DNA from: Cloacibacterium caeni
GTDB lineage: Bacteria; Bacteroidota; Bacteroidia; Flavobacteriales; Weeksellaceae
Direction of reading: 5' to 3'
DNA: 64,000 nt
Assembly (NCBI RefSeq): GCF_907163105.1
Contig: NZ_OU015321.1
Location: 62,001-126,000, forward strand
Below are positions 7,811 to 15,438 of this stretch, in pieces. The notes below the pieces were generated by a model. That model had not been told where the DNA came from. It saw only the letters and a list, made by a program, of their open reading frames with translations, and made no database searches. Position 1 is the first letter of the stretch. Every line of letters starts with the position of its first letter. Both the position numbers and the translations under genes were made by a program.

Positions 7811-10462
7811 ATGAAATTATATTTCACTATTAATTATGGAACTGAGTTTGGGCAGAGGTTAGCCATTCAAGTTTCTGAAGGGAAAAATGTGAAAACACAT
7901 GACCTTCATTTCTCCGATAATAGAAATTGGAAGGGCGAAATCGATTTTTTCTCTAAATCTATAGAATACAAATATTTGGTTCTAGATGCTAATAATCAAA
8001 TCATTAATGAGGAGATTTGCCATCATAGATTGAATTTTGTGAATAATTTCCAAGAGTATAACATTTACGATGTCTGGAACAATAAAAATTTCCCTGAAAA
8101 CTATCTCAATAATAAAATTCTTCAAAATAAACTAGGAGATTTCAAAGCAGAGAAAGTTGCAGTTCTTAAAAAACATACGCATCATTTTAGAATAGAAGCT
8201 CCGCTGTATTCGCCTGATTGGAAAATGGTGATTTTGGGAAATAATGAAGCTTTGGGTAAATGGAATTATGCAGACGCTCCAAAAATGGCTCAAACTTCTG
8301 TTGGCGTTTGGGAATTGGCGGTAGATTTAAAAAAACAAAAAGAATTTGTACAGTATAAATACGGGATTTTCGACGAGAAAAAAGGTGAATTTATTGCAGT
8401 AGAATACGGCGAAAACAGATTGGCTTTCCCGAATCAAGATGCTGAAGTTTTGCAAGTTCACGCAGATCATTATTTCAGATTTAATGCCGAACAATTATAC
8501 AAAGCAGCTGGAGTTGCCATTCCTGTTTTCAGTTTAAGAAGCGAAAGCGGTTTTGGAGTTGGTGAGTTTACCGATATTAAAAAATTAGCAGATTGGGCTC
8601 ATAAAACCAATCTTTCTATCATTCAGATTTTACCAATTAATGATACTACCGCTAATTACAGTTGGACAGATTCTTATCCTTATGCGGCGATTTCGGTGTA
8701 TGCATTGCATCCTCAGTATTTGAGTTTAGAAAATTTACAATTTTCAATTCCAGAAAATTTAAAAATAGAATATAAGCACAAAAAAGATGAATTAAATGCT
8801 GAAAAGTTTGTGGATTATGAACAAATGATTTCAGGAAAATGGAAATTCATCAAAGCTGTTTTTGAAGAAAATAAATCTGAAATTCTCAAAGACAAAGATT
8901 TCTTGAAATTCTTGAAAGAAAATGCAGATTGGCTGAAACCTTATGCTGCTTTTTGTGTTTTAAGAGATAAAAATAACACTCCGAATTTCAACAATTGGAA
9001 AACGCATAAAAAATACGTTGCAGGAAAAATTTCTCAATTTTTTGATGCAAAACATGCCGAATTTGAAAGCGTAATGCTTCATTCTTGGGTGCAATACCAG
9101 TTGCATTTACAGTTAAAAGACGCTGTAGATTACACCCACGGTTTAGGAATTTCTTTGAAAGGAGATTTGCCAATCGGTATTTACAGATTTTCTGCTGATG
9201 CGTGGACAGAACCAGAACTTTTTGGAATGGATTTTCAAGCGGGAGCACCACCTGATGAATTTTCTGATTTAGGTCAAAACTGGGAATTCCCAACTTATAA
9301 TTGGGAAGTGATGAAAGAAAACAATTACGATTGGTGGAAAAAACGTTTTAACGTAATTGCGCGCTATTTTGATGCGATGAGAATAGACCATATTCTAGGA
9401 TTTTTCAGAATTTGGAGGATGCCAATGACTGCTACCCAAGGAATTTTAGGGTATTTCTATCCGGCAGTTCCTGTGACTTTGCAAGAGTTTTCGGCAAGAC
9501 ATATTCCGTTTAATTATGATAGATATTGCAGACCTTTTATCAATGACCAAATTCTTTGGGATAATTTCGGTTACGAAAAAGAGGTTATTGCAGAACATTT
9601 CTTGTATCAAGAAAATGGAGTGTATCATTTCAAACCAGAATATGATTCGCAAAGAAAATTAGTAGATTATTTTAAAACTCATCCTAGAGATTGGATGGAA
9701 GAAAAACTGATTTCACTTGCTGCGAATGTATTATTCTTAACCGAAAATAACGGTGAAGATATTGTTTATCACCCAAGATTTAATATTCAAAAAACATCTT
9801 CATATCAACATCTTTCTGATTGGGAAAAGAATGCATTGCATGAATTGTATATCGATTATTTCTTCAGAAGACAAGACGGACTTTGGCGTGAAAAAGCCAT
9901 GGAAAAATTACCAATGCTGCTTTCTGCAACAGATATGTTAATTTGCGGTGAAGATTTAGGTTTGGTTCCAGATTGTGTTCCTGGTGTGATGGATGCTTTA
10001 GGAATTACAGCATTAAAAGTTCAGCGTTCACCAAAAGAAGATGTTCCATATTATAATCCTCAAAATGCAGGTTATATGAACGTAGTTACGGCATCTTCTC
10101 ACGACAGTTCTACATTACGACAATGGTGGAAAGAAAACAGAGAACTTACGCAGAATTACTATAATAATCAGCTTAATCAATACGGAACTGCACCTTCAGA
10201 ACTTCTTCCAGAATTGGCAGAAATTATTATGAAACAGCATTTACATTCTCAAGCGATGTTAGCAATTTTCCCAATTCAAGAGTATTTTGCTACAGATTAT
10301 GAAATTGTAAATCCTTATGCAGATGACGAGAGAATCAATAATCCAGCGGTTTTCCCTCATTATTGGAGATACAGAATGCATATTGCACTAGAAGATTTAT
10401 TACAAAAAGAACATTTTAATGATAAAATTGCACAGTTTGTAAGTGAATCAAACAGACAATAA
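7811..10462 (+). CDS. malQ: 4-alpha-glucanotransferase with N-terminal starch-binding domains (DPE2 type)
   Basis: Transfers glucan chains between maltodextrins (GH77). At 883 residues it is much longer than E. coli MalQ and has the DPE2 layout: two CBM20-like modules (about residues 1-100 and 120-225, the second with WKMVILGNNEALGKW), then a GH77 barrel with an internal insertion. Catalytic residues are visible: nucleophile Asp in DAMRIDH (about 520), acid/base Glu in CGEDLGLVPD (about 712) and the third Asp in SSHDSST (about 760). There is no signal peptide, so it acts in the cytoplasm, probably on maltodextrins released by the secreted amylase at 36.2 kb and the GH31 enzyme at 30-32 kb. 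It is monocistronic between terminators. Confidence 0.93.
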   Translation: MKLYFTINYGTEFGQRLAIQVSEGKNVKTHDLHFSDNRNWKGEIDFFSKSIEYKYLVLDANNQIINEEICHHRLNFVNNFQEYNIYDVWNNKNFPENYLNNKILQNKLGDFKAEKVAVLKKHTHHFRIEAPLYSPDWKMVILGNNEALGKWNYADAPKMAQTSVGVWELAVDLKKQKEFVQYKYGIFDEKKGEFIAVEYGENRLAFPNQDAEVLQVHADHYFRFNAEQLYKAAGVAIPVFSLRSESGFGVGEFTDIKKLADWAHKTNLSIIQILPINDTTANYSWTDSYPYAAISVYALHPQYLSLENLQFSIPENLKIEYKHKKDELNAEKFVDYEQMISGKWKFIKAVFEENKSEILKDKDFLKFLKENADWLKPYAAFCVLRDKNNTPNFNNWKTHKKYVAGKISQFFDAKHAEFESVMLHSWVQYQLHLQLKDAVDYTHGLGISLKGDLPIGIYRFSADAWTEPELFGMDFQAGAPPDEFSDLGQNWEFPTYNWEVMKENNYDWWKKRFNVIARYFDAMRIDHILGFFRIWRMPMTATQGILGYFYPAVPVTLQEFSARHIPFNYDRYCRPFINDQILWDNFGYEKEVIAEHFLYQENGVYHFKPEYDSQRKLVDYFKTHPRDWMEEKLISLAANVLFLTENNGEDIVYHPRFNIQKTSSYQHLSDWEKNALHELYIDYFFRRQDGLWREKAMEKLPMLLSATDMLICGEDLGLVPDCVPGVMDALGITALKVQRSPKEDVPYYNPQNAGYMNVVTASSHDSSTLRQWWKENRELTQNYYNNQLNQYGTAPSELLPELAEIIMKQHLHSQAMLAIFPIQEYFATDYEIVNPYADDERINNPAVFPHYWRYRMHIALEDLLQKEHFNDKIAQFVSESNRQ

Positions 10463-10491
10463 TTGAGATTAAAATTCCTTAGTTACACAAT

Positions 10492-10528
10492 AAAAAAGTT
10501 AAAATCGAGTTTAGATTTTAACTTTTTT
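10492..10528 (+). terminator. Intrinsic terminator after malQ
   Basis: The 15-base arms AAAAAAGTTAAAATC (10492-10506) and GATTTTAACTTTTTT (10514-10528) are perfectly complementary around a 7-base loop and end in T residues. Confidence 0.85.
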
Positions 10529-10621
10529 TATTTTTCTATATCAAATTCTTAGTTAGTAAATATGGCTTAAATTCTACATTTTTAAAAAGATACAACCTTT
10601 CGTTATCAAAAAATAGAAAGT

Positions 10622-10638
10622 TTGGCACGTATTTTTAA
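10622..10638 (+). promoter_or_regulatory. Possible sigma-54-like promoter upstream of the Tyr/Asn-rich protein gene
   Basis: TTGGCACG followed by four bases and TTTAA resembles the -24 half of a sigma-54 promoter (TGGCACG-N4-TTGCW), but the -12 half matches poorly. It lies about 35 bases upstream of the ATG at 10672. A conventional TAnnTTTG box was not found nearby. Confidence 0.3.
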
Positions 10639-10671
10639 TAATGCTTAATAGAACCTTAAATAACTAAGAAG

Positions 10672-11604
10672 ATGAAATCTATATTCACAAAATTATTCCT
10701 CGTTTCTGCGTTATCAGTTACAGGAATTTCATACGCACAATATTATCCTAATGATGATTATGGCAATAATTATGGCTATGAATATTATTATGATGATTAC
10801 AATTATCCAGACGAATATTATTATGAGTATCCTAATGATTATTACACCAATGATTTATATAGAGGATATTATAATGATTACAGGAATACAATTATCAGCA
10901 TCAATTGGGACAGATTTTTTGTAGAATTCAGGCTTTCTCCTTATCAAATCAGAGAAATAAGAATTTTAAACTCACGTTTCTCTAGTTACGGAAACTGGCA
11001 GAGATATTACAGATATAATCCTAACAGATGGTATTATGACAGATTTATTGCATTAGAAAGAATTTTAGGTCCTAGAATTTACGTAGTGTATTATCAAAGA
11101 TATTATCGCAACTATAATCCGATTGTTTACTATCAAAATTATAGAGTAAAACATTATAGACCAACAGTTTATGTGACTCCAAGATATAGAAATGTAGATG
11201 TGAGAACATTTAAAAATGATGCTTACAGAACAGGAGGTTTCAGAAATAATGATAGAGCGTATAATGACAATAGGAACTTCGAAAAATCTAGAGAAAACTC
11301 AGGTTTCAGATCAGGTTCATCAGAGGAAAGACCAAGAGATAATGGTGGTTTTAGAAGTTCAGATTCTAGAAATGATAATGACAGAAACTACGGGAACCAA
11401 AGTCAACAACCATCTAGAAATGAAGGCTTCAGAAGTGTTTCTCCTCAAAGAAGTGAAAATCAAAACAGAGGAAATGACGCAGAAAGAAGCGGTGGTTTTA
11501 GAGGTCAAGGTCAAGAGAACAAAGTTTCAGAAAGCCGTTCTTCTGGTAATAATGGTAGAGGAAATGGCAACAGTAACGGAAACAGAGGTGGCGGATTTAG
11601 ATAG
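10672..11604 (+). CDS. Secreted Tyr/Asn/Asp-rich protein with a GFR-repeat tail
   Basis: I do not recognise a functional family. The 310 residues begin with a clear signal peptide (MKSIFTKLFLVSALSVTGISYAQ). Residues 24-75 are dense in Tyr, Asn, Asp and Pro. A short folded-looking segment (about 75-140) contains FRLSPYQIREIRILNSRF and RALERILGPR-like text. From about residue 180 to the end there is a disordered Asn/Arg/Ser/Gly region with repeated G-F-R units (GGFRNN, GFRSG, GGFRSS, GFRSV, GGFRG), and the last residues are GGGFR. No lipobox and no T9SS domain are visible. It stands alone between two terminators; a periplasmic or surface location is likely. Confidence 0.75.
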   Translation: MKSIFTKLFLVSALSVTGISYAQYYPNDDYGNNYGYEYYYDDYNYPDEYYYEYPNDYYTNDLYRGYYNDYRNTIISINWDRFFVEFRLSPYQIREIRILNSRFSSYGNWQRYYRYNPNRWYYDRFIALERILGPRIYVVYYQRYYRNYNPIVYYQNYRVKHYRPTVYVTPRYRNVDVRTFKNDAYRTGGFRNNDRAYNDNRNFEKSRENSGFRSGSSEERPRDNGGFRSSDSRNDNDRNYGNQSQQPSRNEGFRSVSPQRSENQNRGNDAERSGGFRGQGQENKVSESRSSGNNGRGNGNSNGNRGGGFR

Positions 11605-11641
11605 AAACATCATACTTTACATACCAATATTTTGATTTTTA

Positions 11642-11674
11642 AATGAGGAACGATTCTATAGTTCCTCATTTTTT
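11642..11674 (+). terminator. Intrinsic terminator after the GFR-repeat gene
   Basis: The stem AATGAGGAAC pairs with GTTCCTCATT around a 9-base loop and runs into six T residues. Confidence 0.85.
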
Positions 11675-11701
11675 ATGATAAAAAACATAAACCAATTTTT
11701 A

Positions 11702-11716
11702 GGCACGAGATTTGAT
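11702..11716 (+). promoter_or_regulatory. Candidate sigma-54 promoter in front of a terminator-ended gap
   Basis: GGCACG-AGAT-TTGAT fits the sigma-54 consensus (TGGCACG-rNNN-TTGCW) at the invariant GG and 4 of 5 bases of the -12 box, with exact spacing. A start site would fall near 11727. No coding region follows before the terminator at 11772-11801. Confidence 0.35.
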
Positions 11717-11726
11717 TATGTTAAAT

Positions 11727-11801
11727 AAGAGAAGTAATTCTTCATATCAAATTAATTTTTTACATTCACACAAAAGCGGAACTTTGGTTTCGCTTTTTTT
11801 A
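11727..11801 (+). ncRNA. Hypothetical small RNA between two terminators
   Basis: The gap 11605-11862 holds two consecutive terminators about 100 bases apart, and a sigma-54-like site lies between them. A transcript from about 11727 to the second terminator would be roughly 75 bases, with a small upstream AGAAGTAATTCT hairpin. A 34-codon frame from 11719 would have to run through the terminator, so coding is unlikely. This is inference only. Confidence 0.22.
11772..11801 (+). terminator. Second intrinsic terminator in the 11.6-11.86 kb gap
   Basis: AAAAGCGGAAC pairs with GTTTCGCTTTT (one mismatch) around a short loop and is followed by T residues. No annotated gene sits between this terminator and the one at 11642-11674. 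Confidence 0.7.
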
Positions 11802-11862
11802 TTCAACATTAAATTTATTTAAACTTGAATTTTGAGAAAGTTTTTGTTCTAACTTCGTAGTT

Positions 11863-12843
11863 ATGAAAATTTTATACGCGATTCAAGGAACAGGAAACGG
11901 ACATGTTTCCAGAGCGAGAGAAATTATTCCCATCCTCAAAAAATATGGTGAACTTGATATTCTTATCAGTGGAACTCAAGCCGATGTAAATTTAGATGAA
12001 GAAATAAAATATCAGTTCAAAGGTTTCGGATTTGATTTCGGAACCAAAGGTGGAATAGATTATAGAGGCAGTTTCCGAAAAGCAGATTTTTCACAATTAA
12101 TAAAAGATATTAGAAATCTCCCTGTGAAAGATTATGATCTGGTGATTAATGATTTTGAACCTGTTACCGCTTGGTCTTGTAAACTGAGAGGGAAAAAATC
12201 GGTTGCGCTGAGTCATCAATCAGCATTTCTGTCTCCTAAAACGCCTATTATTTCTGGAATTCATCTGGGTGCAATCATTCTCAAAAATTACGCGCCAGCT
12301 ACTGATAAAGTTGGATTTCACTTCGAGCGATATGATGATTTTATCAGAACCCCTGTGATTCGTTCGGAAATAAGGAATTTAAAACCAGAAAATTTAGGAC
12401 ATTACACGGTTTATCTTCCTGCGTATTCAGATGAATTTATTTTGAAAAAATTGTCAAAACATCCAGGCCAAAAGTTTCAAGTTTTTTCTAAACATACTCG
12501 CGAAGATTATTCTCAAGAAAATGTAGAAGTTTACAAAGTGAATAATAAAAAATTTAATCAATCTTTAGCAAAATCCGAAGGATTATTAACTGGTGGCGGT
12601 TTTGAAGGTCCCGCTGAAGCTTTATTCTTGGGCAAAAAACTTCTGTGTGTGCCTATGTTTCATCAGTATGAACAGCAATGCAATGCTTTGGCTGCCGAAA
12701 AAATGGGAGCAACTGTGATTTGGAGTGAGAAAGAATTTGACCAAAAATTAAATCATTGGCTCAAAAATGCAGAACCCATTCAAGTCAATTTTCCTGATGA
12801 AACAGAAGAAGTTATTAAAAACCTCATCGAAAAATACAGCTAA
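11863..12843 (+). CDS. Glycosyltransferase of the GT28/MurG-like fold
   Basis: A 326-residue cytoplasmic protein with a two-Rossmann-domain GT-B layout. The N-terminus MKILYAIQGTGNGHVSRA has the glycine-rich loop of MurG/UGT-like enzymes. The C-terminal half holds a nucleotide-sugar-binding signature, TGGGFEGPAEALFLGKK, then PMFHQYEQQCNA. It resembles the MJ1255/VC2487 type of predicted glycosyltransferase found widely in bacteria. Donor and acceptor are unknown. It stands alone downstream of a terminator. Confidence 0.75.
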   Translation: MKILYAIQGTGNGHVSRAREIIPILKKYGELDILISGTQADVNLDEEIKYQFKGFGFDFGTKGGIDYRGSFRKADFSQLIKDIRNLPVKDYDLVINDFEPVTAWSCKLRGKKSVALSHQSAFLSPKTPIISGIHLGAIILKNYAPATDKVGFHFERYDDFIRTPVIRSEIRNLKPENLGHYTVYLPAYSDEFILKKLSKHPGQKFQVFSKHTREDYSQENVEVYKVNNKKFNQSLAKSEGLLTGGGFEGPAEALFLGKKLLCVPMFHQYEQQCNALAAEKMGATVIWSEKEFDQKLNHWLKNAEPIQVNFPDETEEVIKNLIEKYS

Positions 12844-12933
12844 GTTTTTTTTAACAAAATTTTAGCTTTTTAGCTTTTAACCTTTGTAAGATTATGTCAT
12901 CAAAAAGATAATTAACCAAATAATTACAAAAAA

Positions 12934-13398
12934 ATGACAAAGAAAATAATTTTAAGTGCAGCCATTTTTGGTGCAGTATTCATGTTCGGACAAGAGAGAC
13001 AAAAACTTACGCCAGAACAAAGAGAAGCTAAAAAAGCGGAAATGGTTCAGAAAGCGAAAGAAAGACAACAAGCTCATTTAGACAAGATGACTGCAGAACT
13101 TAATCTTTCTAAAAAGCAAGTGGAACAAATAAAAGCTTTGCAAGAAAAAAATAATGCAGAAAGAGAAGCGAATAGAGCAAAAATGCAAGAAATGAAAAAG
13201 CAAAGACAACAAGAAATGCAAGCGAAAAGAGATGCTCATGATGCAGAAATGAAAAAAATCCTTTCGCCAGAACAATATGATAAATGGCAAAAACAAAGAT
13301 TAGAAAACATGCAGAAGCAAAGAGACGCATGGAAAAATAAAGCCATGAGAAAAGGTGGGAAACAAGGCGGAATGAAGCCACAAAATTCACCTCAGTAA
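12934..13398 (+). CDS. Exported Spy/CpxP-like helical protein
   Basis: A 154-residue protein with a short signal peptide (cleavage likely after FMFG or nearby) and an all-helical, highly charged body rich in Lys, Gln, Glu and Met. KLTPEQREAKKAEMVQKA, LNLSKKQVEQIKALQ and KILSPEQYDKWQ follow the LTxxQ-type heptads of periplasmic chaperones of the Spy/CpxP group, and similar short proteins are common in Flavobacteriales. A role in periplasmic protein quality control is inferred only from this resemblance. It is monocistronic and ends at a strong terminator. Confidence 0.6.
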   Translation: MTKKIILSAAIFGAVFMFGQERQKLTPEQREAKKAEMVQKAKERQQAHLDKMTAELNLSKKQVEQIKALQEKNNAEREANRAKMQEMKKQRQQEMQAKRDAHDAEMKKILSPEQYDKWQKQRLENMQKQRDAWKNKAMRKGGKQGGMKPQNSPQ

Positions 13399-13442
13399 AA
13401 CACAAACTTCATAAACTTTTTATTTTAATTTTTAATTCACAC

Positions 13443-13470
13443 AGCGAGAAAATTTTTTCTCGCTTTTTTT
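13443..13470 (+). terminator. Intrinsic terminator after the Spy-like gene
   Basis: AGCGAGAAAA pairs with TTTTCTCGCT and is followed by seven T residues. Confidence 0.85.
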
Positions 13471-13549
13471 GTGATTTTTATCAAGTTCTTAAAGGTTTGT
13501 TTAATAAAAGAATTTTTATAAATTTAGCAAAAACTAACATAATCATTTT

Positions 13550-15436
13550 ATGAGCAAGCTTTTCTCTTTTATCTTTCTTGTTTTCAGTAATTTACTATTT
13601 TCTCAAAATTATGCAGTTTCTGCGATTCCAGAAAATTTACTTCATAAAGCCAATGCTGTAGTAAGAAATGATGAAACCACTATTGATATTAATGCCATAG
13701 ATAATATGGTGCAGACTTACAATAAAACGATTACCATACTGAATAAATCTGGTGAAAATTTTTCGAATATTCGTATTCCTTATGACAAAAGTGTTTCGGT
13801 AAGCAATATAAAAGTGTCTATTTTAGACCAAAATGGAAAAGTCATTAAGAAATATTCTAAAAGTGATTTTATAGATGCTAGTCATAGTCCTAGTTTTTCT
13901 TTTTATGATGATAGTAGAATTTTGTTTCTAAATTACATGTCAATTTCTTATCCGTATTCTATACAATATTCTTACACTACAGAAACAAGAAATACGGTTT
14001 TTATGCAAGATTTTTTCCCAATTGATGGCTATAATATTTCTACCGAAAAAACTAGTTTAGTGATTAATAATAAATCTGGAATTAGATTAAGAACTAAAAT
14101 GCATGAAAATGATTTTGCGAAAATTTCATTTACAGAAAATGGACAAAAATATTTCTACAGTTTTTCTAATGTTCCAGCAGTAGAAGATGAGCCTCGTTCT
14201 CCAAGTTTAAATGAGTTTTTGCCGAAAGCTGAGTTTTCATTAGATCAATTTTCATTAGAAGGGAAACAAGGAAATCTTACTCAATGGAATGAATTCGGAA
14301 ATTGGTTTTATCAAAATCTAATCAACCCTGTTTCTGAAGTTACGCCAGCGCTTCAAGCAGAAGTTGCAGCACTTAATCTTACAGGAAGTACGCATGATAA
14401 AGTTAAAAAACTTTATCAATATATGCAGAGTAAAACCAGATATGTTGCGATAATGGAAGGAATTGGTGGTTGGAAACCGATGTTGGTAGAAGATGTTAGA
14501 AAAAAAGGATATGGTGATTGTAAAGCTTTAACCAATTACATGAGAACCTTATTAAAAGCGGCAGGAATTAAATCTTATTATTGTAGAATAAAAGATGATC
14601 GTTCAGTTCAAAAGTATGATGAAAATTTCCCAAAAATGTTTGGAAACCATGTAATTCTGATGGTTCCTACAGAAAAAGGAAATATTTGGTTAGAAAACAC
14701 TTCACAAGAAATTGCTTTTAATCATTTGAATTATACCTCGCTCAATAGAAATGTGATGGCCATTTCTGAGGATGATATCAAGTTAATCAATACGCCTACA
14801 TATAAACCAGAAGAAAGCAGTGAAATTCTAAATGCTGTGGTTCAACTAAATCCAGATAATAGTATAAATGTGGATGCTAAATTTAGATTTTCTGGGGCAC
14901 AATATGATTTCCAAATGCCACTGACTACGCTTAACAAAGATGAGGTAAAAGAAGCGCTTAAAGAAAGATTTTATTACCTTAACATGGAAAATCTAGAGGC
15001 TAATAATGTGACTAATAATAGAGATGAAGCGCTGATAAATTATGAAGTGAAGTTGCAAGCGAAAAATTATTCTAAAAAATTAGGAAATGACATCATTTTA
15101 AGAGCAATGCCGTTCTTAGATCTTATGCAAACTACTAGTCATGAAGACAGAAAATTACCATTAGAAGTCTATTTTTCTTATCAAGATACTTACAATTTTT
15201 CCCTAGAAATTCCAGAAGGATATAAGTTGGCAGAAGTTCCAAAATCTGTACAGTTAAATTCAGAGTTTGGCAGCTATTCTCTCCAATTTTCTATGGAAAA
15301 TGGCAAATTGGTTACTCAACGAAAAATTACTATCCTGAAAAATATTTATCCTAAAGAAAAATTTAAAGAATATATAGAATTCAGAAAAAAAACCAATAAC
15401 CTAGATAATACTAAAATTCTTTTAACTAAAATATAA
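13550..15436 (+). CDS. Exported DUF3857/transglutaminase-like protein
   Basis: A 628-residue exported protein (signal peptide over the first 19 residues). The N-terminal half is a DUF3857-type beta domain; a transglutaminase-like domain follows around residues 275-400 with the nucleophilic Cys in KGYGDCKALTNYMRTL and a His in FGNHVILMV. The third position reads ENTSQ rather than the usual Asp. The C-terminal third is a beta domain of the kind seen with DUF3857. Members are common in Bacteroidota, and their substrate is unknown. It is followed after two bases by a paralogue, so the two are almost certainly co-transcribed and may form a complex. Confidence 0.8.
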   Translation: MSKLFSFIFLVFSNLLFSQNYAVSAIPENLLHKANAVVRNDETTIDINAIDNMVQTYNKTITILNKSGENFSNIRIPYDKSVSVSNIKVSILDQNGKVIKKYSKSDFIDASHSPSFSFYDDSRILFLNYMSISYPYSIQYSYTTETRNTVFMQDFFPIDGYNISTEKTSLVINNKSGIRLRTKMHENDFAKISFTENGQKYFYSFSNVPAVEDEPRSPSLNEFLPKAEFSLDQFSLEGKQGNLTQWNEFGNWFYQNLINPVSEVTPALQAEVAALNLTGSTHDKVKKLYQYMQSKTRYVAIMEGIGGWKPMLVEDVRKKGYGDCKALTNYMRTLLKAAGIKSYYCRIKDDRSVQKYDENFPKMFGNHVILMVPTEKGNIWLENTSQEIAFNHLNYTSLNRNVMAISEDDIKLINTPTYKPEESSEILNAVVQLNPDNSINVDAKFRFSGAQYDFQMPLTTLNKDEVKEALKERFYYLNMENLEANNVTNNRDEALINYEVKLQAKNYSKKLGNDIILRAMPFLDLMQTTSHEDRKLPLEVYFSYQDTYNFSLEIPEGYKLAEVPKSVQLNSEFGSYSLQFSMENGKLVTQRKITILKNIYPKEKFKEYIEFRKKTNNLDNTKILLTKI

Positions 15437-15438
15437 CC

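Noticed and set aside
10622-10638. Firm sigma-54 promoter call for the Tyr/Asn-rich gene
   Set aside because: The -24 half fits but the -12 half (TTTAA) lacks GC; kept only as a low-confidence feature.
11216-11635. 139-codon plus-strand frame overlapping the GFR-repeat gene
   Set aside because: It is the shifted frame of a repetitive Arg/Ser/Asn-rich coding region; the overlapping frame has a signal peptide and coherent repeats, this one does not.
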